Source of the DNA: Zymomonas sp.
Lineage (GTDB): Bacteria; Pseudomonadota; Alphaproteobacteria; Sphingomonadales; Sphingomonadaceae
NCBI GenBank assembly: GCA_027489105.1
Contig: JAIYAJ010000095.1
Span: forward strand, 1-22,465
Length of the DNA stretch: 22,465 bases
Direction: 5' to 3'
Position numbers and translations under genes: made by a program. This document shows, piece after piece, positions 6,581 to 14,380 of this stretch; the first letter of the stretch is position 1; every line of letters starts with the position of its first letter. Below the pieces are notes generated by a model. The model made no database searches, was not told the DNA's origin, and saw only the letters and a program-made list of their open reading frames with translations.

Positions 6581-7342
6581 ATGGCGAGGCTCGACAACAC
6601 AGTCGCGATCGTGACCGGCGCCGGACAGGGCGTCGGTCGCGGCATCGCGCTCGCGCTGGCGGCGGATGGGGCGAGCGTCGCCGCCGTCGGCAGGACGCTC
6701 GACAAGGTGCAGTCGGTCGCGGCGGAAATCGAGGCCGCCGGTGGCAAGGCGCGCGCCTTTCACTGCGACGTCAAGGACGCCGGCTCGATCGAAGCGCTGG
6801 TGGCGGATGTGGCCGGCGCCTTCGGGGGCATCGACATCCTCGTCAACAATGCGCAGGAAGTCCCGCTCGGCCCGCTCAGCGACGTCAGCGACGAAGCCTT
6901 CCTCGCCGGGTTCGAATCGGGGCCGCTCGCCACCTTCCGCCTGATGAAGCGGTGTCGCCCGCATCTCGCCAGGTCGGGCGAGGGCGTGATCATCAACCTC
7001 GCCACCTCGGCGGCGGTGCGTTGGGACATGAGCGGATACGGCACTTATGCTGCGGTCAAGGAGGCGACCCGCGTCCTGACCCGTGCCGCTGCCGCCGAAT
7101 GGGGCGTCGAGGGGATTCGCGTGCTGACCGTCGCGCCGCATGCCGACTCGCCGGGCCTCAAGGCCTGGATCGAGGCGCGGCCCGAGGAGGCGGAGGCCTT
7201 CTTCCGGACGATACCGCTGCGTCGCATCGGCCGTTGCGAGCAGGATATCGGCCGGGCCGTCTCTGCCCTGTGCGGGCCGGAGTTCGGCTATCTGACCGGC
7301 GCCACCGTCCCGCTCGACGGCGGCCAGGCGAATTTCGACTGA
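6581..7342 (+). CDS. Short-chain dehydrogenase/reductase with altered active-site loop
   Basis: A 253-aa SDR five bases after the previous stop, so in the same transcript. VTGAGQGVG is at residues 11-19, LVNNAQ at 87-92, and Ser143, Tyr156, Lys160 (YAAVK) are present. The residue usually supplied by the catalytic Asn falls in FESGPLATF at 111-119, where no Asn is seen, so the proton relay may differ. The stretch after the catalytic lysine (VAPHADSPGLKAWIEA) also departs from the common PG-x-x-x-T motif. The C-terminus, GATVPLDGGQANFD, is normal. No strong ribosome-binding site precedes it, suggesting translation coupled to the upstream gene. It is an oxidoreductase on the same pathway, substrate unknown. 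Confidence 0.88.
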   Translation: MARLDNTVAIVTGAGQGVGRGIALALAADGASVAAVGRTLDKVQSVAAEIEAAGGKARAFHCDVKDAGSIEALVADVAGAFGGIDILVNNAQEVPLGPLSDVSDEAFLAGFESGPLATFRLMKRCRPHLARSGEGVIINLATSAAVRWDMSGYGTYAAVKEATRVLTRAAAAEWGVEGIRVLTVAPHADSPGLKAWIEARPEEAEAFFRTIPLRRIGRCEQDIGRAVSALCGPEFGYLTGATVPLDGGQANFD

Positions 7343-7346
7343 TCCG

Positions 7347-8588
7347 ATGGGCAGCGCCTTCACCCCGGTGACGATCGGCCCCGTCACGCTCCGCAACCGC
7401 TTCATTCGTTCGGGCGCGAACGAGATGATGACCTATCGATCTCGGCCGACCCAGTCGCTGCTCGAGTTCCATCGTCGGCTGGCGGCGGGCGGGGTTGGCA
7501 TGACGACGCTGGCTTATGTCGCGGTGTCGCCCGATGGGCGGACCTTCGCCAGCCAGGGCGTGCTGAACGCCGACAGCGTCGCCGACTATCGCGCGATCAC
7601 CGACGCGGTTCACGCCGAAGGCGCGCTCGCCTCGGCCCAGATCACCCATGGCGGCAGCTTCGTGCAGCACAAGGAGCTGTCGACGCCCCGCGCGATGTCG
7701 TCTTCGGGCGGCATCGACAAGATGGGCGTGATGATGGGCCGCTTCTTCCAGCGGCAGATGAACCGCCGCGACATGGACCAGGTGCGCGACGAGTTCGTTG
7801 TCGCCGCGCGCCATGCGGTCGAAGCAGGCTTCGATGCGGTCGAGTTGCACATGGGGCATGGCTATCTGCTCAACCAATATATCTCGCCGCTGTCGAACAA
7901 GCGGCGCGACGATTATGGCGGCACCGCCGAGAAGCGCGCACGCTTTCCGGCCGAGGTGCTTGCAGCCGTGAAGCAGGCGGTCGGCGACCGCATAGCTGTG
8001 CTGGCCAAGATCAATCTCTACGACGGCGCCAAGGGCGGTGCCACGGTCGAGGACGGAATCGTCACCGCCAGAGCGCTCGAAGCGGCGGGTGCGGACATGC
8101 TGGTGCTGTCGGGCGGGCGGAACATCGAGTCGAGCTATGTGATGTTCTCCAGCCCGCTGCCTTATGACGATCTGGCGCTGATGCAGCGCGGCTTCTTCGC
8201 CAAGCTGCAGTTCCGCCTGCTCAAGATGGCGACGCCCAAGACGGTGAAATTCTCCGAGCTTTATTTCCTCGATGCGGCACGCCGCGTGCGCGCGGCGGTC
8301 AGGTGCAAGCTCGGTTATCTGGGCGGCGTGCTGTCGCTCGATGGCGCGGAAAGGGCACTGGCCGAGAATTTCGACGCGGTCGTGATGGCGCGCTCGCTCG
8401 TCCACGATCCGGCGCTGGTGTCGAAGTGGCAGGCCGATGCCGCGCATCGCTCGGCCTGCGACGCCTGCAATCGCTGCGTGGCGGTAATGTACGGCCCGGC
8501 CGGCACCTATTGCACCCTGTCGGGCAACGCGATCGATCCCAAGCTCAACAAAATATATGCTGGAGAGGAGCTCAACCATGCTGCTTAA
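7347..8588 (+). CDS. Old Yellow Enzyme-family NADH:flavin oxidoreductase (enoate reductase-like, barrel plus Fe-S motif only)
   Basis: A 413-aa FMN-dependent TIM-barrel oxidoreductase. Flavin/substrate motifs include ITHGG at 99-103, the signature LHMGHGYLLNQYISPLSNKR at 167-186, DDYGG at 188-192, and the C-terminal barrel stretch with VVMARSLVHDP. Close to the end are Cys371, Cys374, Cys377 and Cys389 (CDACNRC, then eleven residues and C), the 4Fe-4S arrangement of the 2,4-dienoyl-CoA reductase/BaiCD/BaiH branch. Those relatives run to about 640-680 aa with an extra FAD/NAD domain, which is absent here; the reading frame simply ends. It probably adds or removes a steroid ring double bond, such as at C4-C5. 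An electron partner must be encoded elsewhere. It starts four bases after the SDR stop and overlaps the next gene by 11 bases. Confidence 0.9.
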   Translation: MGSAFTPVTIGPVTLRNRFIRSGANEMMTYRSRPTQSLLEFHRRLAAGGVGMTTLAYVAVSPDGRTFASQGVLNADSVADYRAITDAVHAEGALASAQITHGGSFVQHKELSTPRAMSSSGGIDKMGVMMGRFFQRQMNRRDMDQVRDEFVVAARHAVEAGFDAVELHMGHGYLLNQYISPLSNKRRDDYGGTAEKRARFPAEVLAAVKQAVGDRIAVLAKINLYDGAKGGATVEDGIVTARALEAAGADMLVLSGGRNIESSYVMFSSPLPYDDLALMQRGFFAKLQFRLLKMATPKTVKFSELYFLDAARRVRAAVRCKLGYLGGVLSLDGAERALAENFDAVVMARSLVHDPALVSKWQADAAHRSACDACNRCVAVMYGPAGTYCTLSGNAIDPKLNKIYAGEELNHAA

Positions 8589-9354
8589 GGACAAGGTGAT
8601 CGTGATCAGCGGCGTCGGCCCCGGGATGGGTCAGTCGCTGGCGAAGATCGCAGCCGCGGAAGGCGCCAAGGTCGGTCTCGGAGCGCGCAACAAGGCGTTC
8701 CTCGACGAGGTGGTGGCCGAGATCAAGGCGAAGGGCGGCCAGGCGATCGCGCTCGCTACCGACGTGACCAAGGCCGACCAGTGCCAGGCGCTCGCCAAGG
8801 CGACCGCCGAGGCGTTCGGCCGCATCGATGGCCTCGTCAACTCGGCCTATATGCATGGCGAGTGGCTGCCGACCGACATGGCCGATGCCGAGGAATTCGC
8901 CGACGTGTTCAACGTCAACTGCGCCGGTGCGCTGCGCATGGCGCAGGCCTGCCTCGACGAACTCAAGAAGTCCAAGGGCGCGATCGTCAACGTGTCGACC
9001 ATGTCGACCGTCAATCCCTTCCCGGGCGAGGGCGCCTATTCCGCCGGCAAGGGCGGCATGAATGCGCTGACCCGCCACATGGCAAAGGACTTCGGGCGTC
9101 ACGGCATCCGCGTCAACGTCACCCGCATGGGCTGGATCGGCGGCGCGCCGGTGTGGGGCCATATCGATCGCGAGGTCGCTGGCGGACGCGACCGCGACGA
9201 GGTGGTCGGTGAGATCACCGGCCGCATCCCGCTCGGCATCATCCCGCCCGAGGAGGATTGCGCAAAGGCCGTCCTGTTCATGGTCTCCGACTATTCCAAG
9301 GTGGTCAACGGGGCGTCGCTGGACGTCAACGGCGGCCAGTATATGGCGCCATGA
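8578..9354 (+). CDS. Short-chain dehydrogenase/reductase (SDR)
   Basis: A 258-aa SDR. SGVGPGMG is at residues 11-18, the NNAG motif is changed to VNSAY at 87-91, Asn114 is kept (FNVNCAG), Ser140 lies in VNVSTMS, and Tyr154 and Lys158 form YSAGK. The segment GIRVNVTRMGWIGGAPVWGH, in place of the usual PG-x-x-x-T, is seen in a subgroup of sphingomonad and actinobacterial steroid-cluster SDRs (recollection, not a search). The ATG at 8578 has GGAGAGGAG seven bases upstream and overlaps the reductase gene by 11 bases. Its stop overlaps the next start as ATGA. It probably acts on a hydroxyl/keto group of the same substrate; the specificity is unknown. Confidence 0.89.
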   Translation: MLLKDKVIVISGVGPGMGQSLAKIAAAEGAKVGLGARNKAFLDEVVAEIKAKGGQAIALATDVTKADQCQALAKATAEAFGRIDGLVNSAYMHGEWLPTDMADAEEFADVFNVNCAGALRMAQACLDELKKSKGAIVNVSTMSTVNPFPGEGAYSAGKGGMNALTRHMAKDFGRHGIRVNVTRMGWIGGAPVWGHIDREVAGGRDRDEVVGEITGRIPLGIIPPEEDCAKAVLFMVSDYSKVVNGASLDVNGGQYMAP

Positions 9355-10442
9355 GCGCAGGGGTGGATCGGGTCGCGCCGGGCGAGGTCTGGCGCGATTT
9401 CTGTCGCCGGCTTGAAAAGGCCGGCGACCTCGTCTTCAACGCCGAGGTTGCCGGCACGCCGATCGATCAGGCGGAGGGCTATCGCTATCTCTCGCGCCTG
9501 ATGCGGATCGCGCTGGAGATGCATCTGGAGAATTCGGACACCGACTTTCCCGGCTTCTACCAGGCGTCGCACCCGACCGCGAAGATCGGTGCGGATAATC
9601 CCGACAATCTCTATCTGAACGCCTCGATCAGCGGCGGGCGGCGCTATCGCATCACCGGCAAGCGCGGCACGGTGCCGATCCTCAGCTTCGGCTCCAAGGC
9701 GAACCGCTATGCGGTCGACGGCACCATGGCGTCGACCGGCGAGATCGATTCCGCCGATATGGTGTTCGAAGCCGATGGCAGCTTCGAGATCATCGCGTCG
9801 AAGGAGAAGGCGAACGGCAACTGGCTGCCGCTGGCCGACGACACGTCGATGCTGCTGGTTCGCCAGACCTTCCTCGACCGCGACAATGAGCAGCCGGCGA
9901 CGGTGAAGATCGAGGCGATCGATCCGCCCCGCGCGACGCCCGAGCCGCTGAGCCTGCCCAAGCTGGAGCAGAGCTTCGGAAAGGCCGTTGCCTTCGTCGA
10001 GGGCACGGCGAAGACCTTCCTGCACTGGGCCGACCTGTTCAAGAAGGAGCAGCTCAACCAGCTGGCGACGACCGACCAGACGATGTTCTTCAAGGCCGGC
10101 GGGGATCCGACGATCTTCTATCTGCACGGCTATTGGAAGCTCGAGCCGGGCGAGGCGCTGGTCATCGAGACGCCGGTGCCCGACTGCACCTTCTGGAACT
10201 TCCAGCTCGACAATATCTGGATGGAATCGCTCGATTACCGTTTCCACCGCGTCCATGTGAACAAGCACAGCGCGAAGACCAACCCGGACGGATCGGTGAC
10301 GATCATCGTCGCCGAGCGCGATCCCGGCCATGGCAATTGGGTGGACACGGCCGGGCACGAACATGGAACGATGCTGCTGCGCTGGACCGGCGCCAAGGAG
10401 CATCCGGTCCCGAAGACCAAGGTGGTGAGGTTAGATGGCTGA
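9351..10442 (+). CDS. DUF1214-like protein of unknown function
   Basis: A 363-aa soluble protein without signal peptide or membrane segment. The C-terminal third (from about residue 255) resembles the DUF1214 domain: GYWKLEPGEALVIETPVP, FWNFQLDNIWMESLDYR, then a WVDTAGHEHGTMLLRW segment near 335. The first 250 residues hold an FYQASHPTAKIGADNPDNLY motif and a beta-rich region with a glycine-rich KRGTVPILSFGSK. I recognise the family only as a conserved unknown that tends to sit in sphingomonad and mycobacterial lipid clusters. It is locked in the operon: ATGA overlap with the SDR upstream and an eight-base overlap with the SnoaL gene downstream. I cannot assign a reaction. The position suggests binding or turning over a pathway intermediate. 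Confidence 0.83.
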   Translation: MSAGVDRVAPGEVWRDFCRRLEKAGDLVFNAEVAGTPIDQAEGYRYLSRLMRIALEMHLENSDTDFPGFYQASHPTAKIGADNPDNLYLNASISGGRRYRITGKRGTVPILSFGSKANRYAVDGTMASTGEIDSADMVFEADGSFEIIASKEKANGNWLPLADDTSMLLVRQTFLDRDNEQPATVKIEAIDPPRATPEPLSLPKLEQSFGKAVAFVEGTAKTFLHWADLFKKEQLNQLATTDQTMFFKAGGDPTIFYLHGYWKLEPGEALVIETPVPDCTFWNFQLDNIWMESLDYRFHRVHVNKHSAKTNPDGSVTIIVAERDPGHGNWVDTAGHEHGTMLLRWTGAKEHPVPKTKVVRLDG

Positions 10443-10905
10443 TCTTGAAGAGCGTATCGCAAGGCTGGAGGCGGAAAGCGACATCCGCCGGCTGAAGGCC
10501 CGTTATCTCAATGCGTGCGATGCGAAGGACGTGGATGCCATCCGCGCCTGCTTCACCCCCGATGCCGAACTCGATTACCAGCCCGTCGGGAAATTCGGTC
10601 CCGACGGGCTGATCGAGGCCTTCACGCAGATTGCGCTGCACAGCCCGATCGTCGACGTGCACCAGATCCACAATGGCGAGATCGAGGTCATCGACGCCGA
10701 CACCGCAAAGGCGCGCTGGAGCCTGGGTTTCTCGACCTACGACCCGCGCGACGGCAGCTTCCGCCTGATCGGCAGCTTCTATCATGACGAATATGTCCGC
10801 ACGCCGGAGGGCTGGCGCGTGTCGAAATCCCGGCATGAGCCGCGCACCATCATGGACGGCAAACTGGGTGAGGCCGGCGTGACCGCACGGTCGATCCTCG
10901 CATGA
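10435..10905 (+). CDS. SnoaL/NTF2-fold protein, candidate dehydratase or isomerase
   Basis: A 156-aa SnoaL-like protein. A short amphipathic start (MADLEERIARLEAE) precedes the barrel; Tyr24 and Asp29 lie five apart in KARYLNACD, and His76 falls in DVHQIHNGEI, the same Tyr/Asp/His spacing pattern as scytalone dehydratase/BaiE-type enzymes and as the SnoaL protein at 3203-3652. A late SFYHDEYVRTPEGWRVSKSRH is the usual SnoaL_4 ending. Sequence is otherwise clearly different from the 3203-3652 protein, so it is not a recent duplicate. Likely role: dehydration or double-bond shift on the operon's substrate. It overlaps the DUF1214 gene by eight bases and the acyl-CoA dehydrogenase by ATGA. Catalytic assignment is inference; some SnoaL proteins have no enzymatic role. 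Confidence 0.82.
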   Translation: MADLEERIARLEAESDIRRLKARYLNACDAKDVDAIRACFTPDAELDYQPVGKFGPDGLIEAFTQIALHSPIVDVHQIHNGEIEVIDADTAKARWSLGFSTYDPRDGSFRLIGSFYHDEYVRTPEGWRVSKSRHEPRTIMDGKLGEAGVTARSILA

Positions 10906-12056
10906 GCGGCCTGCGCGAAGAAGCCCGCGCCTGGCTCTCTCGGGCGCTCGACGGTCCCTTTGCCGACATTCGCGGGATCGCGGATCTGTCGAGCGAATAT
11001 GATCGCCGCAAGCAGTGGGAAATCGCGCTGGGCGAGGCGGGGCTGGGCGCGGTCGGCTGGCCGGTCGAATATGGCGGTCGCGGCGCTACCATCGCCGAGC
11101 AGGTCGCGGTCGCCGAGGAATATGCACGCCTGCACGCACCGCCGCGCATCGCCCATGTCGGGGTCGAACTGGCGGGGCCGACGATCATCGCCTTCGGGAC
11201 CGAGGCGCAGAAGACAAAGTTCCTGCCTGGCATCGTGTCGGGCCGCGAACTTTGGGCGCAGGGCTATTCCGAACCCAATGCCGGGTCCGATCTCGCCAAT
11301 GTCCGCACAAAGGCACGGCTGGAGGGCGGTCGCTGGGTCATCGACGGCCAGAAGATCTGGACCTCGCTCGGCATGATCGCCGACTGGGCCTTCGTCGTCG
11401 CGCGCAGTGAGGAGGGCAGCCGGGGGCCCAAGGGCCTCGTCTATCTGCTCGTGCCGCTCGATCAGCCGGGCATCGTCCGCCGGCCGATCCGCCAGATGAC
11501 GGGCGAGGCCGAGTTCGCCGAGCTGTTCTTCGATGGCGCGGTGACCGACGCCGACAACATCGTCGGCGCACCGGGGCAGGGCTGGCAGATTGCCATGGCG
11601 ACGCTCGGCTTCGAGCGTGGCGTATCGACCGTCGTCCAGCAGATGCACTTCGCCAACGAACTGACGGCGCTGATCCGCCTCGCCCGCACCAATGGCGCCG
11701 ATCGTGACCCATCGCTGCGCCGCCGGATCGCAGATGCCTGGATCGGGCTGGAGGTCATGCGCCATGGTCTCGTGCGGACGCTGTCGGACGAGGCGACCGA
11801 GGAACTGGGCGAGGAAGCGCTGACCTCTAAGCTCTATTGGTCGCGTTGGCACCGCGATCTCGGCGATCTGGCGATGGATGTTCAGGGCCTCTCGGGCGAG
11901 GTGGCGGAGGGCGATCATTATCGCTTCAACCAGCTGACCCATATGCATCTGGCGAGCCGTGCGGACACGATCTACGCCGGATCGAGCCAGATCCAGCGCA
12001 ACCTGATCGCAGAACGCGGCCTTGGTCTTCCCAGGGAACCACGCGGAGAGCTTTGA
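10902..12056 (+). CDS. Acyl-CoA dehydrogenase (FadE-like)
   Basis: A 384-aa FAD flavoenzyme that introduces an alpha-beta double bond into an acyl-CoA, last gene of the plus operon. The middle domain motif GYSEPNAGSDLANV is at residues 121-134, with WT at 153-154, and the C-terminus has YAGSSQIQRNLIAERGLGLPR. The GG-x-GY motif typical of the C-terminal domain is missing: the equivalent stretch reads MDVQGLSGEVAEGDHY. This half-complement is common in heteromeric steroid-type dehydrogenases, where two different subunits share the FAD and active site; the small dehydrogenase at 18202-19320 shows the opposite pattern. The start overlaps the SnoaL stop as ATGA, and a strong terminator follows. 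Substrate probably a steroid side-chain or ring-derived CoA ester (inference). Confidence 0.92.
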   Translation: MSGLREEARAWLSRALDGPFADIRGIADLSSEYDRRKQWEIALGEAGLGAVGWPVEYGGRGATIAEQVAVAEEYARLHAPPRIAHVGVELAGPTIIAFGTEAQKTKFLPGIVSGRELWAQGYSEPNAGSDLANVRTKARLEGGRWVIDGQKIWTSLGMIADWAFVVARSEEGSRGPKGLVYLLVPLDQPGIVRRPIRQMTGEAEFAELFFDGAVTDADNIVGAPGQGWQIAMATLGFERGVSTVVQQMHFANELTALIRLARTNGADRDPSLRRRIADAWIGLEVMRHGLVRTLSDEATEELGEEALTSKLYWSRWHRDLGDLAMDVQGLSGEVAEGDHYRFNQLTHMHLASRADTIYAGSSQIQRNLIAERGLGLPREPRGEL

Positions 12057-12067
12057 CCGACCTTTTC

Positions 12068-12102
12068 AGGCGGAGCGGAGGATAGCCTCGCTCCGCCTTT
12101 TT
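12068..12102 (+). terminator. Intrinsic terminator of the plus-strand operon
   Basis: AGGCGGAGCG (12068-12077) pairs perfectly with CGCTCCGCCT (12089-12098), with an extra AGG/CCT pairing inside around an ATAG loop, followed by a five-T run at 12098-12102. It starts 11 bases after the acyl-CoA dehydrogenase stop. This is a textbook rho-independent terminator. Confidence 0.9.
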
Positions 12103-12118
12103 CGAATGCCCAATAGAT

Positions 12119-12162
12119 ATGTGACAACATTTCATTGACGCGCGAATGTGATGTTGTCACAT
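12119..12162. promoter_or_regulatory. 44-bp interrupted palindrome upstream of TonB receptor, probable operator
   Basis: Perfect 12-bp arms ATGTGACAACAT (12119-12130) and ATGTTGTCACAT (12151-12162) are separated by 20 bp. Inside, CATT (12133-12136) and AATG (12145-12148) are inverted about the same centre (12140/12141), so symmetry continues inward. It lies between the upstream terminator and the receptor ATG at 12221. A dimeric or tetrameric regulator site is most likely; as RNA it would form a stem with a 20-base loop. It does not resemble a Fur box that I recognise. Confidence 0.7.
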
Positions 12163-12220
12163 GGCGCCGCCGGGGGCTGGTCGCATCGGTCCCCGCCGTG
12201 CAAGCCGATTGGGGGACATC

Positions 12221-14380
12221 ATGTATTTCGCGTCACGCCGCCGTTATTCGCTCCGCGCCTTTGCAGTTGCCCTGGCTACCGTCAGCGCTCCGGCCTTTGC
12301 GGAGGATGCCGGGGGCGACGCCTTTGGTGAGGAGGCGGAGCAGCACATCACCGTCAATGGCGTGCGTCAGCCCTATCGTGGCGATTTCACCCTGGCCGAG
12401 ATTCCGCAGTCCATTGCCAGTATCAAGGCGGAGACGTTGGAGGCGAACGTCATATTGCGCCTGACCGACGCGCTCGACCTCAACGCCTCGATATCGCGGC
12501 AGAACACGCTCGGCGGGCTCTGGGATTCCTTTGCGGTGCGGGGCTTCGCGGGCGACGAGAATCTTCCGACCGGATATCTGGTGAACGGGTTCAACGGTGG
12601 CCGGGGCTTCGGCGGCCAGCGCGACGTGGCTGGCATCGAGAGCGTCGAGGTTCTGAAGGGGCCTGCGGCGGCGCTGCTGGGGCGGGGCGAGCCGGGCGGC
12701 ACCGTCAACCTTGTGACGAAGCAGGCCGAGATAGGCCGAAGCTTCGGCACCATGGCGCTCCAATATGGCAGCTTCGACCGCTTTCGCGGCGAAGCCGATG
12801 CCAATGTCGCGCTCTCGGGCAATCTGACGGCGCGGTTGATCGGCTATGCGGAAAAGAAGGAGTCCTTCCGCGATACCGTCGAGGAGAAGCGCTGGGGCTT
12901 CCTCCCCTCGATCGGCCTTGCGCTCGGCGAGCGCACCCGTCTCACCTATGATTTCGAATGGACCAGGGTCGAGGTGCCATTCGATCGCGGGATCGTCGTC
13001 CTCAACAACAATTTCAATACGGTTCCGCGCAGCCGCTTCCTTGGCGAGCCGGGCGACGGCGACACGGTGGCGAGGGCAACAGGCCATCAGTTGCGCCTGC
13101 AGCATGAGCTTAGCGACAACTGGAGCCTGCTGGTCGGCGCCAGCCTGCGCGACACGTTGCTGACGGGCACCTCGTCGGACGCGGAACTGGTGCCATCGCG
13201 CCAGAAGCTGTTCATCGACGGACAGTCGCTGTCGCGCCAGCGCCGGTCGCGCCGCTATGATTCGCGCCAATGGGTGGTCCGGGCCGAGCTGTCGGGCGAG
13301 TTCGAGACCGCGGGTCTCCGGCACCGCGTCCTGATCGGTGCGGATCATGACGTGTTCGAGAATGAACAGGACTTCCGGCGCTTCCGCCCGCCTGTCGTCA
13401 CCGGCGCGACGACCGACCAGGCGGGCTATGTCATCGATATTCGCAACCCGGTCTATGGTCGCTTCGCTCTCCCCGTGCCCGCCCCGCTCAACGACCGGCT
13501 CGATGTCCAGCGTTCGACCGGCATCTTTGTCCAGGACCAGCTGAGCCTGACCGACCGGCTGCAGCTCCGCATCGGCGGGCGCTATGACGATTTCCGCCTG
13601 CGCACCGACAATCGTCTGACCGGCATCGACACTCGCCGCAGCAAAGGGCGCTTCAGTCCCCAGGCGGGTATCGTCTATCGCCTATCCGATCCGCTGACGC
13701 TCTATGCGGCCTATGGCGAGGGCTTTCGCGCGAACATTGGCACCGATGTCGCGGGACGCATTTTCGACCCCGAGACGAGCCGCTCGATGGAAGCTGGGGT
13801 GAAGCTCTCGGCGCTCGGCGGACGCCTTACCGGAACGCTCGCGGTCTTCCAGCTCGAAAAGTCGAACGTGCTCGCCAGCGACACCAACAATCCGGGCTTC
13901 TCTGTCGCGATCGGCAAGGCGCGCAGCCGGGGTGTCGAGCTCGACCTGAACGGCCGCCTGCCGGGCGACATCGACCTGCTGCTGAGCTACGCCTATCTCG
14001 ACGCCGAAGCGCGATCGAGCGTGCGCGACCCGAATTTCTCCTTCCAGATCCGGCCGGGCGATCCCCTCATCAACATTCCGGATCATAGTCTGAACATTCA
14101 GTTGTCCAAGCGTTTCGCGATCGCGGGCAGGGAGGCGCAATTGGGTGCTGGCGTTCACTATGTCGGCGAGCGTTCGGGCGAGACGGGGACGGCCTTCACC
14201 CTGCCGTCGCACACGCTGTTCCGACTGTTCGGCGATGTGGAGCTTCGTGAAGGCATCGATCTTTTCGCTTCGGTGCAGAATCTGTTCGACACTAAATGGT
14301 ATGCCAACAGCTATTCGCCCCTGTGGGTGCAGCCGGGCGCTCCCCGCACCGCTACGGTCGGAGTGCGGGCCAGCTTCTGA
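12221..14380 (+). CDS. TonB-dependent siderophore-type receptor
   Basis: A 719-aa outer-membrane receptor for energy-dependent uptake. Residues 1-27 are a signal peptide (RRRYSLRAF, hydrophobic stretch, cleavage after AFA). A TonB-box-like HITVNG follows near 43, then the plug domain with LAEIPQSIASI, FAVRGFAGDEN and the signature VEVLKGPAAALLGRGEPGGT around residue 145, which is typical of the FhuE/FpvA siderophore-receptor class. The remainder is beta-barrel, ending in RTATVGVRASF with the C-terminal Phe needed for outer-membrane insertion. The ATG at 12221 has a GGGGGA site; an upstream frame start at 12161 would spoil the signal peptide. Promoter DNA carries a 44-bp palindrome. Cargo may be a siderophore, or in this setting a steroid-type compound; sequence alone cannot decide. 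Confidence 0.95.
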   Translation: MYFASRRRYSLRAFAVALATVSAPAFAEDAGGDAFGEEAEQHITVNGVRQPYRGDFTLAEIPQSIASIKAETLEANVILRLTDALDLNASISRQNTLGGLWDSFAVRGFAGDENLPTGYLVNGFNGGRGFGGQRDVAGIESVEVLKGPAAALLGRGEPGGTVNLVTKQAEIGRSFGTMALQYGSFDRFRGEADANVALSGNLTARLIGYAEKKESFRDTVEEKRWGFLPSIGLALGERTRLTYDFEWTRVEVPFDRGIVVLNNNFNTVPRSRFLGEPGDGDTVARATGHQLRLQHELSDNWSLLVGASLRDTLLTGTSSDAELVPSRQKLFIDGQSLSRQRRSRRYDSRQWVVRAELSGEFETAGLRHRVLIGADHDVFENEQDFRRFRPPVVTGATTDQAGYVIDIRNPVYGRFALPVPAPLNDRLDVQRSTGIFVQDQLSLTDRLQLRIGGRYDDFRLRTDNRLTGIDTRRSKGRFSPQAGIVYRLSDPLTLYAAYGEGFRANIGTDVAGRIFDPETSRSMEAGVKLSALGGRLTGTLAVFQLEKSNVLASDTNNPGFSVAIGKARSRGVELDLNGRLPGDIDLLLSYAYLDAEARSSVRDPNFSFQIRPGDPLINIPDHSLNIQLSKRFAIAGREAQLGAGVHYVGERSGETGTAFTLPSHTLFRLFGDVELREGIDLFASVQNLFDTKWYANSYSPLWVQPGAPRTATVGVRASF

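Noticed and set aside
7158..8594. 478-aa open frame on the minus strand opposite the OYE-family reductase
   Set aside because: Low-complexity, His/Arg-rich translation with no domain; it is the antisense shadow of a gene with clear motifs, as expected in GC-rich DNA.
9291..10403. 370-aa minus-strand frame opposite the DUF1214-like gene
   Set aside because: Repetitive basic translation typical of antisense GC-rich DNA; the plus-strand frame is fixed by overlaps on both sides.
10782..11948. 388-aa minus-strand frame opposite the acyl-CoA dehydrogenase at 10902
   Set aside because: No motif, no ribosome-binding site; the plus strand has conserved dehydrogenase blocks and overlapping operon junctions.
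12161..12220. Upstream ATG at 12161 for the TonB receptor
   Set aside because: It would bury the signal peptide behind 20 Gly/Arg-rich residues and overlap the right palindrome arm.
12233..13348. 371-aa minus-strand frame opposite the receptor
   Set aside because: The plus strand encodes an intact receptor with signal peptide and plug; this is its shadow.
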